From: Frateuria edaphi
GTDB lineage: Bacteria; Pseudomonadota; Gammaproteobacteria; Xanthomonadales; Rhodanobacteraceae
Direction: 5' to 3'
Assembly (NCBI RefSeq): GCF_021117405.1
Contig: NZ_CP088251.1
Coordinates: forward strand, 2,108,001 to 2,172,000
DNA length: 64,000 nt
Part shown: positions 44,071 to 52,939 of the stretch, piece after piece
Layout of the letters: every line of letters starts with the position of its first letter
Numbering within the stretch: position 1 is the stretch's first letter
Notes under the pieces: generated by a model
Database searches by the model: none
The model's input: the letters and a program-made list of their open reading frames with translations, nothing else
Told to the model about the DNA's origin: nothing
Translations under genes and position numbers: made by a program

Positions 44071-46593
44071 TCAAAGCTTCGCGCCCCGCAACCGCAACGC
44101 ATTGGTCACCACCGATACCGACGACAAACTCATCGCCAGTGCCGCGACCATCGGCGACAGCACCACGCCGAAAACCGGATACAGCAGGCCGGCCGCCAAC
44201 GGCACCCCGACGGCGTTGTAGACGAATGCAAAGAACAGGTTCTGGCGGATGTTGCGCACCGTCGCCTGCGACAGCGCCCGCGCCCGCCCGATCGCGGACA
44301 ACTCGCCCTTGACCAGCGTGACCTGCGCGCTCTCCATCGCCACGTCCGCGCCGCTGCCCATGGCGATACCGACATCCGCCGCCGCCAGTGCCGGCGCATC
44401 GTTGATGCCATCGCCCGCCATCGCCACCCGACGTCCTTCACGCCGGAGCCGCTCGACCACCGCGGCCTTGTCCGCGGGCGAGACATCGGCATGCACCTCG
44501 TCGATGCGCAACTGGTGCGACACCGCCCGCGCCGTGGTGGCGTTATCGCCGGTGAGCATCACGATGCGCAGGCCCTCGCGCCGCAGCGTGTCGAGCGCGG
44601 CGGGCGTGTCGGGCTTGATGCGATCGGCCACCGCCACCAGGCCGGCCAGCCCGCCCTCGACCGCCAGGAACATCACGGTGGCGCCATCGCCACGCAGGCG
44701 CTCGGCCTGATGCGCAGCGGGTTCGTCCAGCGCGACATGAAGTTCATCGAGCAGGCGTGCATTGCCCAACGCCACGTCGCGGCCCTCGACCTGCGCGCGC
44801 ACGCCACGGCCGGTGAGCGCGCGGAAGCCGGTCGCCGCCGGTATCGCCATGCCCTCCGCAGCAGCGCCGGCAACGATCGCGCGTGCCAGCGGATGCTCGC
44901 TCGCCTGCTCCAGTGCGGCGGCCAGACCCAGCAACTGCGCGCGCGTCAGGTCGCCAAAGGCAAGCACGTCCTTCAGCACCGGACGTCCTTCGGTGAGCGT
45001 GCCGGTCTTGTCCACTACCAGCGTGTCGACCCGATGCAGCGCCTCGATCGCCGCGGCGTCGCGGAACAGCACGCCCGCCTGCGCGCCGCGTCCGCTGGCC
45101 ACCATGATCGAGATCGGCGTGGCAAGTCCCAGCGCGCAGGGACACGCGATGATCAACACCGACACGGCGGCGATGAGCGCATGCGCCAGTCGTGGCTCCG
45201 GCCCGGCCACCGCCCAGGCGGCGAACGCCAGCACCGCAACCGCCACCACCGCGGGCACGAACCACGCGGCCACGCGATCGGCGACCCGCTGCAACGGCGC
45301 GCGACTGCGCTGGGCCTGCGCGACCAGCGCGACGATCTGCGCCAGCATCGTCTCGCCGCCCACCTTCCGGGCACGCAGCAACAGCGTGCCGTCCTGGTTC
45401 ACCGTACCTGCGGTGAGGCGATCGCCCGCCGTCTTGGCGACGGGCATCGGCTCACCGGTGAGCATCGATTCGTCGACGTGGCTCTCGCCCTCGGTGGCGA
45501 TGCCGTCGACCGGCACTTTCTCGCCGGGACGCACGCGCAGCAGGTCGCCCACGCGCACCGCCTCCAGCGGCACGTCATGCTCGTGACCGTGCTCCAGGCG
45601 GCGGGCGGTCTTGGGCGCCAGTCCGAGCAGGGCCTTGAGCGCTTCACCGGTCCGGCGGCGTGCGCGCAGCTCCAGCAGGTCGCCCAGGGTGACGAGGGTG
45701 ACGATCACGGCCGCCGATTCGAAGTACACGCCCACGCGGCCGTGGATGCGGAAGCCGGCCGGGAACAGGTCCGGCGCGAGCAGCGCGACCACGCTGTAGA
45801 GCCAGGCCACGCCGGTGCCGAGCGCGATCAGGGTATACATGTTCGGCGACCATGGCCGGAGCGAGCGCCAGCCGCGCCGGAAGAACGGCGCGCCACCCCA
45901 CAACACCACGACGCTGGCGAGCAACGCCTCGATCCAGCCCAAGGTACCCGCCCAGTTCATCGGCCAGGGGCGACCGGTCAGGTGCGGCCCCATCTCCACC
46001 ACCAGCGCCGGCAGCGTCAGCGCGACCAGCCAGCCGAAGCGGCGCGCCAGCGCGTTCACCTCGCCACCGTCGTTGGCGTCCGCGCCGGGCGTGAGCGGTT
46101 CCAGTGCCATGCCGCACTTGGGGCAGTCGCCCGGCCCGACCTGGCGCACCTCCGGGTGCATCGGGCAGGTGTAAATGGCACCGGGATCGGCGGGCGGTGT
46201 CGGGCGCTCGCCCAGGAACTGCGCGGGCGCTTGGGTGAATCGTTCACGGCAACGCGCGCTGCAGAAATACCAGGTCCTTCCGCCATGCTCGGCGCGGTGT
46301 TCCGCCGTGTGCGGATCGACATCCATGCCGCACACCGGGTCCTTGACGAGGTGTGCATGCCCCTCTGTCGCGTCGTGTGCCTCCCGCTGGCAGCAGGCGG
46401 CTGCCGGCGCCGGCGTGTCGCCGACAAAGTCGCCGGGCGCGGCAATGAATCGCTCGCGGCAGCGTGCGCCACAGAAATGGTAGGTGCGGCCGTCGCGGGC
46501 GGCATGGTGGGGCGTGGTGGCCGGGTCCACTGTCATGCCGCATACCGGATCGCGCTCGCCCGCCGTCGTGGGCGCGTGGCAGCAGCCGCTCAT
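44071..46593 (-). CDS. Copper-type P1B ATPase with two YHS domains
   Basis: Heavy-metal-exporting P-type ATPase (840 aa). Domain order: YHS metal-binding domain 1 (about 17-50, DPVCGMTVD), YHS 2 (about 87-120, DPVCGMDVD), a heavy-metal-binding segment [20 protein letters not shown] (141-160), eight helices with the CPC transport motif (484-486 in [13 protein letters not shown]), TGE (379-381), the phosphorylated Asp528 in DKTGT, and [20 protein letters not shown]. The classical GMTCxxC HMA domain is absent. CPC and the regulator motif suggest Cu(I), but silver is possible. Its start overlaps the merR stop (ATGA), so the two are one regulated operon. Confidence 0.9.
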   Translation of the reverse strand: MSGCCHAPTTAGERDPVCGMTVDPATTPHHAARDGRTYHFCGARCRERFIAAPGDFVGDTPAPAAACCQREAHDATEGHAHLVKDPVCGMDVDPHTAEHRAEHGGRTWYFCSARCRERFTQAPAQFLGERPTPPADPGAIYTCPMHPEVRQVGPGDCPKCGMALEPLTPGADANDGGEVNALARRFGWLVALTLPALVVEMGPHLTGRPWPMNWAGTLGWIEALLASVVVLWGGAPFFRRGWRSLRPWSPNMYTLIALGTGVAWLYSVVALLAPDLFPAGFRIHGRVGVYFESAAVIVTLVTLGDLLELRARRRTGEALKALLGLAPKTARRLEHGHEHDVPLEAVRVGDLLRVRPGEKVPVDGIATEGESHVDESMLTGEPMPVAKTAGDRLTAGTVNQDGTLLLRARKVGGETMLAQIVALVAQAQRSRAPLQRVADRVAAWFVPAVVAVAVLAFAAWAVAGPEPRLAHALIAAVSVLIIACPCALGLATPISIMVASGRGAQAGVLFRDAAAIEALHRVDTLVVDKTGTLTEGRPVLKDVLAFGDLTRAQLLGLAAALEQASEHPLARAIVAGAAAEGMAIPAATGFRALTGRGVRAQVEGRDVALGNARLLDELHVALDEPAAHQAERLRGDGATVMFLAVEGGLAGLVAVADRIKPDTPAALDTLRREGLRIVMLTGDNATTARAVSHQLRIDEVHADVSPADKAAVVERLRREGRRVAMAGDGINDAPALAAADVGIAMGSGADVAMESAQVTLVKGELSAIGRARALSQATVRNIRQNLFFAFVYNAVGVPLAAGLLYPVFGVVLSPMVAALAMSLSSVSVVTNALRLRGAKL

Positions 46594-47009
46594 GGCCGCT
46601 CCTCCCCGTCCAGCGCGCGCAGGATCGGACACGCATCCGGCGAGCCGTGGCCAGGGCAGGCTTCGACCAGTTCGGCCAGGCCGGCGCGCACCCGCTCCAG
46701 TTCGGCGATGCGCGCCTCGATGTCGGCCAGGCGCTGCTGCGCCCGCTGCTTGACCGCCTTCACCCCGCGCTGCCGGTCGGTGGAAAGCGCAAGCAGCTCG
46801 CGGATCTCTTCCAGCGTGAACCCGAGGGTCTTGGCGCGGCGGATGAAGCGCAGCTGGGCGACGGTGCCCTCGCCATAACTGCGGTAGCCGGAAGGACGTC
46901 GCAGCGGCTCGGGCAACAGCCCTTCGCGCTCGTAATAGCGGATGGTGTCGATGGCAACGCCGGCGCGCTTGGCGACGGCACCGATGGTGAGCGGGGTTTG
47001 GGTGTTCAT
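46590..47009 (-). CDS. MerR-family heavy-metal regulator (CueR-like)
   Basis: Metal-responsive activator (139 aa) for the pump gene that follows. The N-terminal helix-turn-helix is [20 protein letters not shown]; a long dimerisation helix leads to the metal-binding loop with Cys118 and Cys127 ([13 protein letters not shown]). The loop spacing is CX8C, one residue longer than E. coli CueR, so Cu(I)/Ag(I) is likely but Zn or others are not excluded. Its ATG is only 7 bp from the promoter -10, so the message is probably leaderless. Confidence 0.9.
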   Translation of the reverse strand: MNTQTPLTIGAVAKRAGVAIDTIRYYEREGLLPEPLRRPSGYRSYGEGTVAQLRFIRRAKTLGFTLEEIRELLALSTDRQRGVKAVKQRAQQRLADIEARIAELERVRAGLAELVEACPGHGSPDACPILRALDGEERP

Positions 47010-47015
47010 GGGCCA

Positions 47016-47047
47016 AGTCTAGACCTTTGATCCAGGTCCAGAGTCAA
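47016..47047 (-). promoter_or_regulatory. MerR-type promoter and operator of the metal-efflux operon
   Basis: On the minus strand TTGACT (47042-47047) and TAGACT (47016-47021) are separated by 20 bp, the elongated spacing that MerR proteins correct by twisting DNA. A dyad GACCT-N7-AGGTC (47022-47038) lies within the spacer, where the regulator binds. The start site would be at or next to the ATG at 47009. Confidence 0.82.
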
Positions 47048-47060
47048 GCCCTTCCGTGTC

Positions 47061-47080
47061 GGCAGGGGCTTCAGCCCACC
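47061..47080. repeat. REP-like palindrome, family A, diverged copy
   Basis: GGCAGGGGCTTCAGCCCACC resembles the units at 8697, 21524 and 52261, with an imperfect hairpin. It lies between the FMN-reductase stop and the MerR promoter. Confidence 0.45.
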
Positions 47081-47131
47081 GAAGCCGGGTGAGTGCAAAA
47101 GCAGTGGGCGGAAGCCAACCCTGCGGGTCGC

Positions 47132-47689
47132 TCAGCGACCGAGGATGGTGTGCACCCACTCGACGTAGCGGTCGACGAACCCCTGCAGGAACTTGCGCGT
47201 GCTGTCCACGGTGATGTTGCCCTCGCCATCCACCGGGCCGTCGTCCTTGAACTGCACGAACACCTCCGGTTGCCCCAGCAATGGGACGTCCAGGTAGGCC
47301 AGCGTGTTGCGCAGGTGCTGCTGCGCCAGCGCGCTGCCGGTGGAACCGATCGAGGCACCGATCACCGCCCCCGGCTTGCCGGCGAAGGCGTTGGTGCCAT
47401 AGGGGCGCGAGGCGATGTCGATGGCGTTCTTCAGCACGCCGGGCACAGACCGGTTGTACTCCGGGGTCACGAACAGCAAGGCGTCCGCGGCCTGGATCTG
47501 TTGCTTCAGGGCCTTCCACGGCGCCGGGTAGTTGCCGTCGAGGTCCTGGTCGTACAACGGCAGGTCGCCGATGGCGATGTGTTCGAACGCCAGTTCACCC
47601 GGAGCCAGCTTTTCGACCGCGCGAGCGAGGCGGCGGTTGAAGGAGTCCTTGCGCAGACTGCCGACCAGAACGGCCACTTTGATGGTCAT
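47132..47689 (-). CDS. NADPH-dependent FMN reductase
   Basis: Flavodoxin-like NAD(P)H:quinone / FMN reductase (185 aa), related to ChrR and azoreductase-type enzymes. The FMN-phosphate loop is LVGSLRKDSFNRRLAR at the N-terminus; FVTPEYNRSVPGVLKNAIDI is the isoalloxazine-side motif. It probably protects against quinones or oxidants; the substrate is not determined. A palindrome about 70-85 bp upstream (47760-47775) may be its operator. Confidence 0.9.
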   Translation of the reverse strand: MTIKVAVLVGSLRKDSFNRRLARAVEKLAPGELAFEHIAIGDLPLYDQDLDGNYPAPWKALKQQIQAADALLFVTPEYNRSVPGVLKNAIDIASRPYGTNAFAGKPGAVIGASIGSTGSALAQQHLRNTLAYLDVPLLGQPEVFVQFKDDGPVDGEGNITVDSTRKFLQGFVDRYVEWVHTILGR

Positions 47690-48046
47690 GGGAGTATCTC
47701 CGCGTGGTGCGCGCCCCGCCGGGCGTCAGCGTTTCGTGAAAGGCCGCGGCGCGACTGCTCCTATGGGTCCATAGGTACCCCACAAGGTCAGACACGGCCG
47801 CGATTCGGCTGAGCATGCCGCCGGCGCCGGCAACGCCCCGTGAGCGCGGAAAGCCTTCCGTCCCTTGGCACGGAGCCTGCTAGCCCAGCCCTTGGCCCGC
47901 CTACAAAAAAGCGGGCGACGGACCGGACGATTCGCGTAGGATCGTCTTCAACGCAGGCACACCGCCGGGAGTTCCGGCTTGCTTGTTTGAGAGGAGGGGC
48001 CGCGGACTGCAGGGACTTGCAGCCGTCGCCAAGCGGGGACAAGGGG
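47690..48046. other. Divergent intergenic region, FMN reductase / GGDEF gene
   Basis: About 357 bp without a convincing gene. It contains a perfect palindrome at 47760-47775. Nothing else with clear function was recognised; the promoters of both flanking genes must lie here, but I found no strong -10/-35 pair on either strand. Confidence 0.5.
47760..47775. promoter_or_regulatory. Perfect palindrome, candidate operator
   Basis: CCTATGG and CCATAGG around a GT centre form a 16-bp perfect palindrome that is AT-rich compared with its surroundings. It lies about 70 bp before the FMN reductase start, a typical position for a TetR-, MarR- or HxlR-like repressor site. No such regulator gene is adjacent. 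Confidence 0.4.
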
Positions 48047-49786
48047 ATGCGAACACTGTCCACAGCGAGAATCTGGAACCGATGCAGGCTCCCGTTGATC
48101 GGCAGCGTGCTCGGTTTGCTGTGGCTGTGGTTTGGCGTGGTGCACGCGGCCATGCTGCTGGACGGCGGCTGGCGCGAGGCGCGCGCCGGCGACACGCCCG
48201 CCATGGTGCTGGAGCAATTCCACAAGGGCCAGCTGGCCGCGTTCGACCCCTCACTGCTGCACGGTTTTCCGCGCGAAGGCCTGGGTACCTGGGTCGTACT
48301 GCGCCCGCAGCCGCCGTGGGTGGACGAGGAGCGGGTGCTCACCATCTATCCGCCCGCGCTGGGGCGGATCACCGTCTATAACGAGAAGGGGCCGATCAGC
48401 CGCCTGGCCCTGGACGACGTCAGCGGGCCGACGCTGGGCCACGGGCGGCTGGCGTTCCGCTATCCGGCCAGCGTGCCCGCCTCCACCGTCATCCTGCTGA
48501 AGCTCGAGCCGGTGGACGGACTTTCGCCGCCGCTGAGTTTCCACCTGGAATCGCTGACCGCCTTCCTCGCCCACGACGCGCACTGGCTGACGCTGTTCAG
48601 CGCGTGCTTCGCGGTGATGCTGGCGATGGCGCTGATGGCGCTCTGCTTTGCCCTGATGCTGCGCGACAACACCTTCTTCTGGTACGCCGGCTACATCTTC
48701 TGCTACGCGCTGATCCAGAGCATCCAGACCGGCTTCCTGTTCCATCCGCTGGAGGCGAGCTGGCTGGCGCCCTCGGCCAGCCTGCTCGAGTCGGCCTCGA
48801 TCGCGTTGTCGGTGGCTTTCGCGGCGCTGTTCATGGCGCGATTCTGCGAGCTGCAGCGCTTTGCTCCCCTGCTGCGCGCGCCGGTGCTGGCGCTGGCGAT
48901 CGGGATGCCGCTGCTGGTGCTGATGCGCAGCAGTTCGATCGGCGTGCTGGTGGACGTGGCTCAGGCGCTGGTCGATCCGCTGCTGATCCTGGGCGCACTG
49001 CTCATGCTGCTCACCGCCATCGTGGCCGCCTCGCACGGCTCCCGCCACGCATGGTTCTTCCTGGTCGGCTGGACGCCGCTGCTGGCGCTCACCGCGCTGT
49101 CCACGGCGCAGCTCAGTGGCGCCCTGCCCGACATGGGCTGGATCAGCGACGCCAGCGTGGTGGCCGGCGCGTTCGAGGCGATCGTGCTCTCGATCGGCCT
49201 GGGCGACCGCGCGCTTACGATGCGGCGCGACCGCGACATGGTGCGCGCGCTGGCCGACAACGATTCGCTCACCGGCGTGCTCAACCGCCGCGCATGGAAC
49301 GAAGGCGCCGAGACCATGCTGGAGGAAAGCACCGGCCGTCCGGTGGCACTTCTGTTCCTGGACCTGGACCGCTTCAAGCTGCTGAACGACCAGCAGGGCC
49401 ATCGCGCGGGCGACCGCGCACTGATCGAAGTGGCCGAGGCGCTGCGCGCCGAGTTGCGTCCCTCCGACCTGCTCGGTCGCTACGGCGGCGAGGAATTCAT
49501 CGCCATGCTGGATGGCGTGGTGGAAGAACAGGCCATGCAGGTCGCCACCCGTCTGTGCCGGCGCGTGCATCGGCTGGAGATCCCGGTCAACGGCGAGTTC
49601 ATGCTGAGCGTGAGCATCGGCGTGGCCATGCGCACGCTGGCCGACACGGTGGAAACACTGATCGAACGGGCGGACCAGGCGATGTACCAGGCCAAGGTGA
49701 ACGGCCGTAACCAGGCGCGCCTGTACGACCGGCCGCGTGCCATCCCCGACCAGATCTGGCCGCGGGTGACCGAGGTGGAGAAATAG
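48047..49786 (+). CDS. 7TM-DISM diguanylate cyclase (GGDEF)
   Basis: Membrane receptor-type diguanylate cyclase making c-di-GMP (579 aa). An N-terminal signal/anchor (LPLIGSVLGLLWLWFGVVHA) is followed by a periplasmic domain of about 150 residues (7TMR-DISMED2-like), seven helices (about 190-390; HWLTLFSACFAVMLAMALM onward) and a C-terminal GGDEF domain. The active-site loop is GRYGGEEFIAML and the inhibitory site RPSD sits five residues before it, so product inhibition should be intact. The GGGG immediately before the ATG makes a close ribosome site; the start is moderately sure. Confidence 0.88.
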   Translation: MRTLSTARIWNRCRLPLIGSVLGLLWLWFGVVHAAMLLDGGWREARAGDTPAMVLEQFHKGQLAAFDPSLLHGFPREGLGTWVVLRPQPPWVDEERVLTIYPPALGRITVYNEKGPISRLALDDVSGPTLGHGRLAFRYPASVPASTVILLKLEPVDGLSPPLSFHLESLTAFLAHDAHWLTLFSACFAVMLAMALMALCFALMLRDNTFFWYAGYIFCYALIQSIQTGFLFHPLEASWLAPSASLLESASIALSVAFAALFMARFCELQRFAPLLRAPVLALAIGMPLLVLMRSSSIGVLVDVAQALVDPLLILGALLMLLTAIVAASHGSRHAWFFLVGWTPLLALTALSTAQLSGALPDMGWISDASVVAGAFEAIVLSIGLGDRALTMRRDRDMVRALADNDSLTGVLNRRAWNEGAETMLEESTGRPVALLFLDLDRFKLLNDQQGHRAGDRALIEVAEALRAELRPSDLLGRYGGEEFIAMLDGVVEEQAMQVATRLCRRVHRLEIPVNGEFMLSVSIGVAMRTLADTVETLIERADQAMYQAKVNGRNQARLYDRPRAIPDQIWPRVTEVEK

Positions 49787-49962
49787 CGCGCCCACGCCTG
49801 CCCATCCATCTGCCGGTACTTCCCGCGTGAGCGGGGAGCACTCACCTGGAGGCGTGCCGGCCTGGATCTTCTTCCCGCGGCCGGCCAGCTTTTCCCCCGC
49901 TTGCGGAGACAGTTGCCGGAAGGGCGGAGCGGAAAAGACCTGCCTCGCGCCCTGGCGCTTCG

Positions 49963-52230
49963 TCAGCCGGCCAGCCGCCGCGCCGCGGCCACCACATCCG
50001 CCTCGCCCGGCAGCACCAGGAATGCCGCCCCTGCCAGCGGCGTGAACGTGTCGGCACCGACCACCCGCTCCAGCGGCGTGGCGCCAAGGCCCGCCTCCAC
50101 GATGGCGGTGATCACGCCCTCGCCCACGCCGGCGCTCTTGCGGCCCTCGTCCAGCACCAGGATCCGCTTGGCCGTCTTCGCCTGCGCCGCGATGAAAGCG
50201 TCATTGAGCGGCGCGAGCCAGCGCAGGTCGACCACACGCACCTTCCACTTGAACTCCACCTCGATGGTATGCGCGGCGCGCAGCGCCATCGGCACGCCAT
50301 TGCCGAAGGTGAACACGACCAGGTCCTCCGCGTCCTCGCCATAAACCCTGCCCTCGCCCAGCACCATGGCTTCGCCCGGTGCCGGATAGGCGAACTGCCA
50401 CTGGCCGTCGCCGGCTTCGTAGAGGTCCTTGGTCATGTACAGCGCGATCGGCTCGAGGAAGGCGCACACGCGCCCGTCCACTTTCGCCAGCGCGGTGAGC
50501 GTGCGCAGCATGGTCGCCGCGTCGTCGCCGCGGCTGGGGCAGCCGACCACCAGGCCCGGGATGTCGCGCAGCGCGGCGATCGAGTTGTCGTTGTGGAAGT
50601 GGCCGCCGAAACCGCGCTGGTAGCCCAGCGACGCCACACGCATCACCAGCGGGTTGCGGTACTGGTCGTTGGAGAAGAACTGCAGGCTGGCCGCCTCGCC
50701 GCGGATCTGGTCGCCGGCGTTGTGGAAATATGCCAGGTACTGGATCTCCGGGATCGGCAACATGCCCATGTTGGCGTAGCCCTGGGCCAGGCCAAGGATC
50801 ACCGTCTCGTCCAGCAGCGTGTTGAACACGCGGGTGTTCTTGAAGGTCTTATGCAGGCCCTTGGTGACCGTGTACACGCCACCCTTCTGCGCCACGTCCT
50901 CGCCGAACAGCAGCGACTCGGGGTACTTGGCCATGATGTCGTGCAACGCCTGGCCGATCTGGATGGCCAGATGACGCGGCGGCTGGTTCTCCGGCAGCTT
51001 CTCTTCGCTGCCGAAGGCCTTCAGGCGCGCCTCGGCGTAATCGGTGCGCTCGGCTTCGGCCTTCACTTTGGCGGGCGTGTAAGGTGCGAGCGGTGCCATC
51101 ACGTCGTCCAGGCGCTCGAGCCTGGGTCGGCGGTCGGCGTCCTCGGCGGCGGCGAAGCAGCGCTTGCGGGTGGCTTCGTACAGCGCCAGCAATTCGTCCT
51201 TGGTGTACAGGCCCGATTCCAGCGCGATCGCAGCCGAACGCAGCAGCGGATCGGTCGCCTCCACCGCGCACAGCTCCTCGATGCTGCGCCACTCGATCTC
51301 GAAGTCGGTGCCGGCGTGGCCCATCACGCGGGTGGTCTTCAGGTGCAGGAAGGTCGGCCGGCGCGTGCTGCGGCAATGGTCGACCGCGCGCTGCACCTGG
51401 GCGTAGCCCTCGGCCAGGTCCAGTCCGTCGGCGAAGAAGTAGTCCAGGTTGGAGCGCGAGCGGTAGTTGGCCGCGACCCAGTCGGTCGGGGTCTTCACCG
51501 AGATGCCGATGCCGTTGTCCTCGCACACGAACAGCACCGGCGCGGGCAGCTTCTGATAGGCCGTCCAGCCGGCCGCATTGAAAGCGGTCTGCGCGGTAGC
51601 GTGGTTGGAGGAAGCGTCGCCGAACGAACAGATGGCGATGGAGTCGTCCGGCACCGGCAGCGCGTGGCCGATGCGCCGCGCGTGGTCGATGGCGATCGCC
51701 GTGCCCAGCGCCTTGGGCAGATGCGAGGCGATGGTCGAGGTCTGCGGCAGCACCCAGAGCGGCTTGGAGCCCCACACCTTGTGGCGGCCGCCGGAGGCCG
51801 GATCGTCCTTGCTGGCGGCAAAAGAGAGCGCCGAATCCATCACCGGGTCCATGCCCGGCAGCTTGCGGAAGCGCTCGGCCATGAAGCCGCCGGAGCGGTA
51901 GTGCAGGAAGGCCGGATCGGTGTGCCGCGTCAGCCGCGCCACCATCGCGTTGCCCTCATGGCCCGACGAACCGATCGTGTAGAACACCTTGTTCTGCACG
52001 CGCAGCACGCGCGCCATCAGGTCCAGGTGGCGGCTGATCAGCTGCGATTCGAACAGTTCGCGAAAGCCCCGCGCGTCCAGCGCACTGCCCGGCAGCACCG
52101 GTTGATCATCCCGCGGGGCGCCGCGCACTTGGCCTTCCCACAGCGTCACGAACTCGCTGAAGTTCTGGTCGACGATCTCGGCGCGGTTGAAGCCTTTGTG
52201 GCGGGCAGTGATGGGGAATGGCAGGGACAT
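49963..52230 (-). CDS. 2-oxoacid dehydrogenase E1, fused alpha-beta
   Basis: Thiamine-diphosphate enzyme (755 aa) in which the E1 alpha (about 1-390) and E1 beta (about 400-755) chains of branched-chain or pyruvate-type complexes are one polypeptide. The TPP region is ICSFGDASSNHATAQTAF then VLFVCEDNGIGIS, with GDA in place of the usual GDG; the beta part has LLFGEDVAQKGGVYTVTKGL and GCPSRGDDAATMLR. No E2 or E3 gene is nearby, so partners must lie elsewhere or it acts alone as a decarboxylase. The start MSLPFPITARHKG at 52230 is chosen; upstream in-frame DNA looks non-coding. Confidence 0.87.
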   Translation of the reverse strand: MSLPFPITARHKGFNRAEIVDQNFSEFVTLWEGQVRGAPRDDQPVLPGSALDARGFRELFESQLISRHLDLMARVLRVQNKVFYTIGSSGHEGNAMVARLTRHTDPAFLHYRSGGFMAERFRKLPGMDPVMDSALSFAASKDDPASGGRHKVWGSKPLWVLPQTSTIASHLPKALGTAIAIDHARRIGHALPVPDDSIAICSFGDASSNHATAQTAFNAAGWTAYQKLPAPVLFVCEDNGIGISVKTPTDWVAANYRSRSNLDYFFADGLDLAEGYAQVQRAVDHCRSTRRPTFLHLKTTRVMGHAGTDFEIEWRSIEELCAVEATDPLLRSAAIALESGLYTKDELLALYEATRKRCFAAAEDADRRPRLERLDDVMAPLAPYTPAKVKAEAERTDYAEARLKAFGSEEKLPENQPPRHLAIQIGQALHDIMAKYPESLLFGEDVAQKGGVYTVTKGLHKTFKNTRVFNTLLDETVILGLAQGYANMGMLPIPEIQYLAYFHNAGDQIRGEAASLQFFSNDQYRNPLVMRVASLGYQRGFGGHFHNDNSIAALRDIPGLVVGCPSRGDDAATMLRTLTALAKVDGRVCAFLEPIALYMTKDLYEAGDGQWQFAYPAPGEAMVLGEGRVYGEDAEDLVVFTFGNGVPMALRAAHTIEVEFKWKVRVVDLRWLAPLNDAFIAAQAKTAKRILVLDEGRKSAGVGEGVITAIVEAGLGATPLERVVGADTFTPLAGAAFLVLPGEADVVAAARRLAG

Positions 52231-52260
52231 GACGGTTCTTCGGAAAGTTGAGGTTGCAAT

Positions 52261-52283
52261 TGTAGGGTGGGCTCCAGCCCACC
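52261..52283. repeat. REP-like palindrome, family A, clean copy
   Basis: TGTA followed by GGTGGGCT-CC-AGCCCACC, an exact 8-bp stem with a 2-base loop (52266-52283). This is the best-preserved member of the family seen at 8697, 21524 and 47061. It lies in the 106-bp gap between the E1 start and the GST stop. Confidence 0.65.
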
Positions 52284-52336
52284 GCGCCTGGCGCGGCCGG
52301 GAACGATGGGGCGGATGTCGACCCCACCGATCTCGA

Positions 52337-52939
52337 TCAGGCCTGCATGGGTGAGTGACCCGGCTGCGCGCGTACGCGGTCAAGCCAGGCCAGGATGTTC
52401 GGATACGCCGACAGATCGAAACCGCCGTCGCCGGCACAGTGCGTGTAGGCAAACAGCGCGATGTCCGCAAGCCCGTAGCGCTCGCCCACGAACCACTCGC
52501 GCCCGCCAAGATGCTTTTCCATCACCCCCAGCACCGCCTTGCCGCGCTCGATCAGCGCTGGAACGTCGGCCTGGCGCGGATGCCCTGCGGGCAGCCAGCC
52601 GCGAATGAAGCGCGCCACCGCGATGCACGGCTCGTGGCTGTATTGCTCGAAAAACAGCCATTGCAGCGTCTGCGCGCGCAACCAGGCGTCCCCGGGCCAG
52701 AACGGCGTGCCATCGGCGAGATAACAGAGGATCGCGTCGGACTCGGCCAGCCGGCGCCCGTCCTCGAGCTCGAGCAACGGCACTTTGCCGTTGGGATTCT
52801 TCGCCAGGAATTCAGGCGTGCGCGTCGCACCGCCCGCACTGTCGACATCGATCCAGCGGTAGTGGCGACCAAGCTGGTCGAGCAGCAATTGCAGCTTGTA
52901 GCAATTGCCGGAGGCCCGCATGCCGTAGATGGTGATCAT
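52337..52939 (-). CDS. Glutathione S-transferase family protein
   Basis: Cytosolic GST (200 aa). The N-terminal thioredoxin-fold half has the conserved NPNGKVPLLEL and glutathione-gamma-glutamyl LAESDAILCYLAD; the C-terminal helical half has YGLADIALFAYTHCA. The likely catalytic residue is Ser or Tyr near MRASGNCYKLQLL. It overlaps the GNAT gene upstream as ATGA, so the two are co-translated. Confidence 0.9.
   Translation of the reverse strand: MITIYGMRASGNCYKLQLLLDQLGRHYRWIDVDSAGGATRTPEFLAKNPNGKVPLLELEDGRRLAESDAILCYLADGTPFWPGDAWLRAQTLQWLFFEQYSHEPCIAVARFIRGWLPAGHPRQADVPALIERGKAVLGVMEKHLGGREWFVGERYGLADIALFAYTHCAGDGGFDLSAYPNILAWLDRVRAQPGHSPMQA

Noticed and set aside
43165-46878. A 1237-codon open frame on the plus strand opposite folC and the P1B ATPase
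   Set aside because: The composition is His/Arg/Gln-rich with no recognisable domain, and both genes on the other strand are clearly real; in GC-rich DNA such antisense frames stay open by chance.
49787-49962. Possible terminator between the converging GGDEF and E1 genes
   Set aside because: Weak complementary segments (CCCGC / GCGGG and CTTTTCC / GGAAAAG) are present, but no stem of good quality with a T-run could be drawn.
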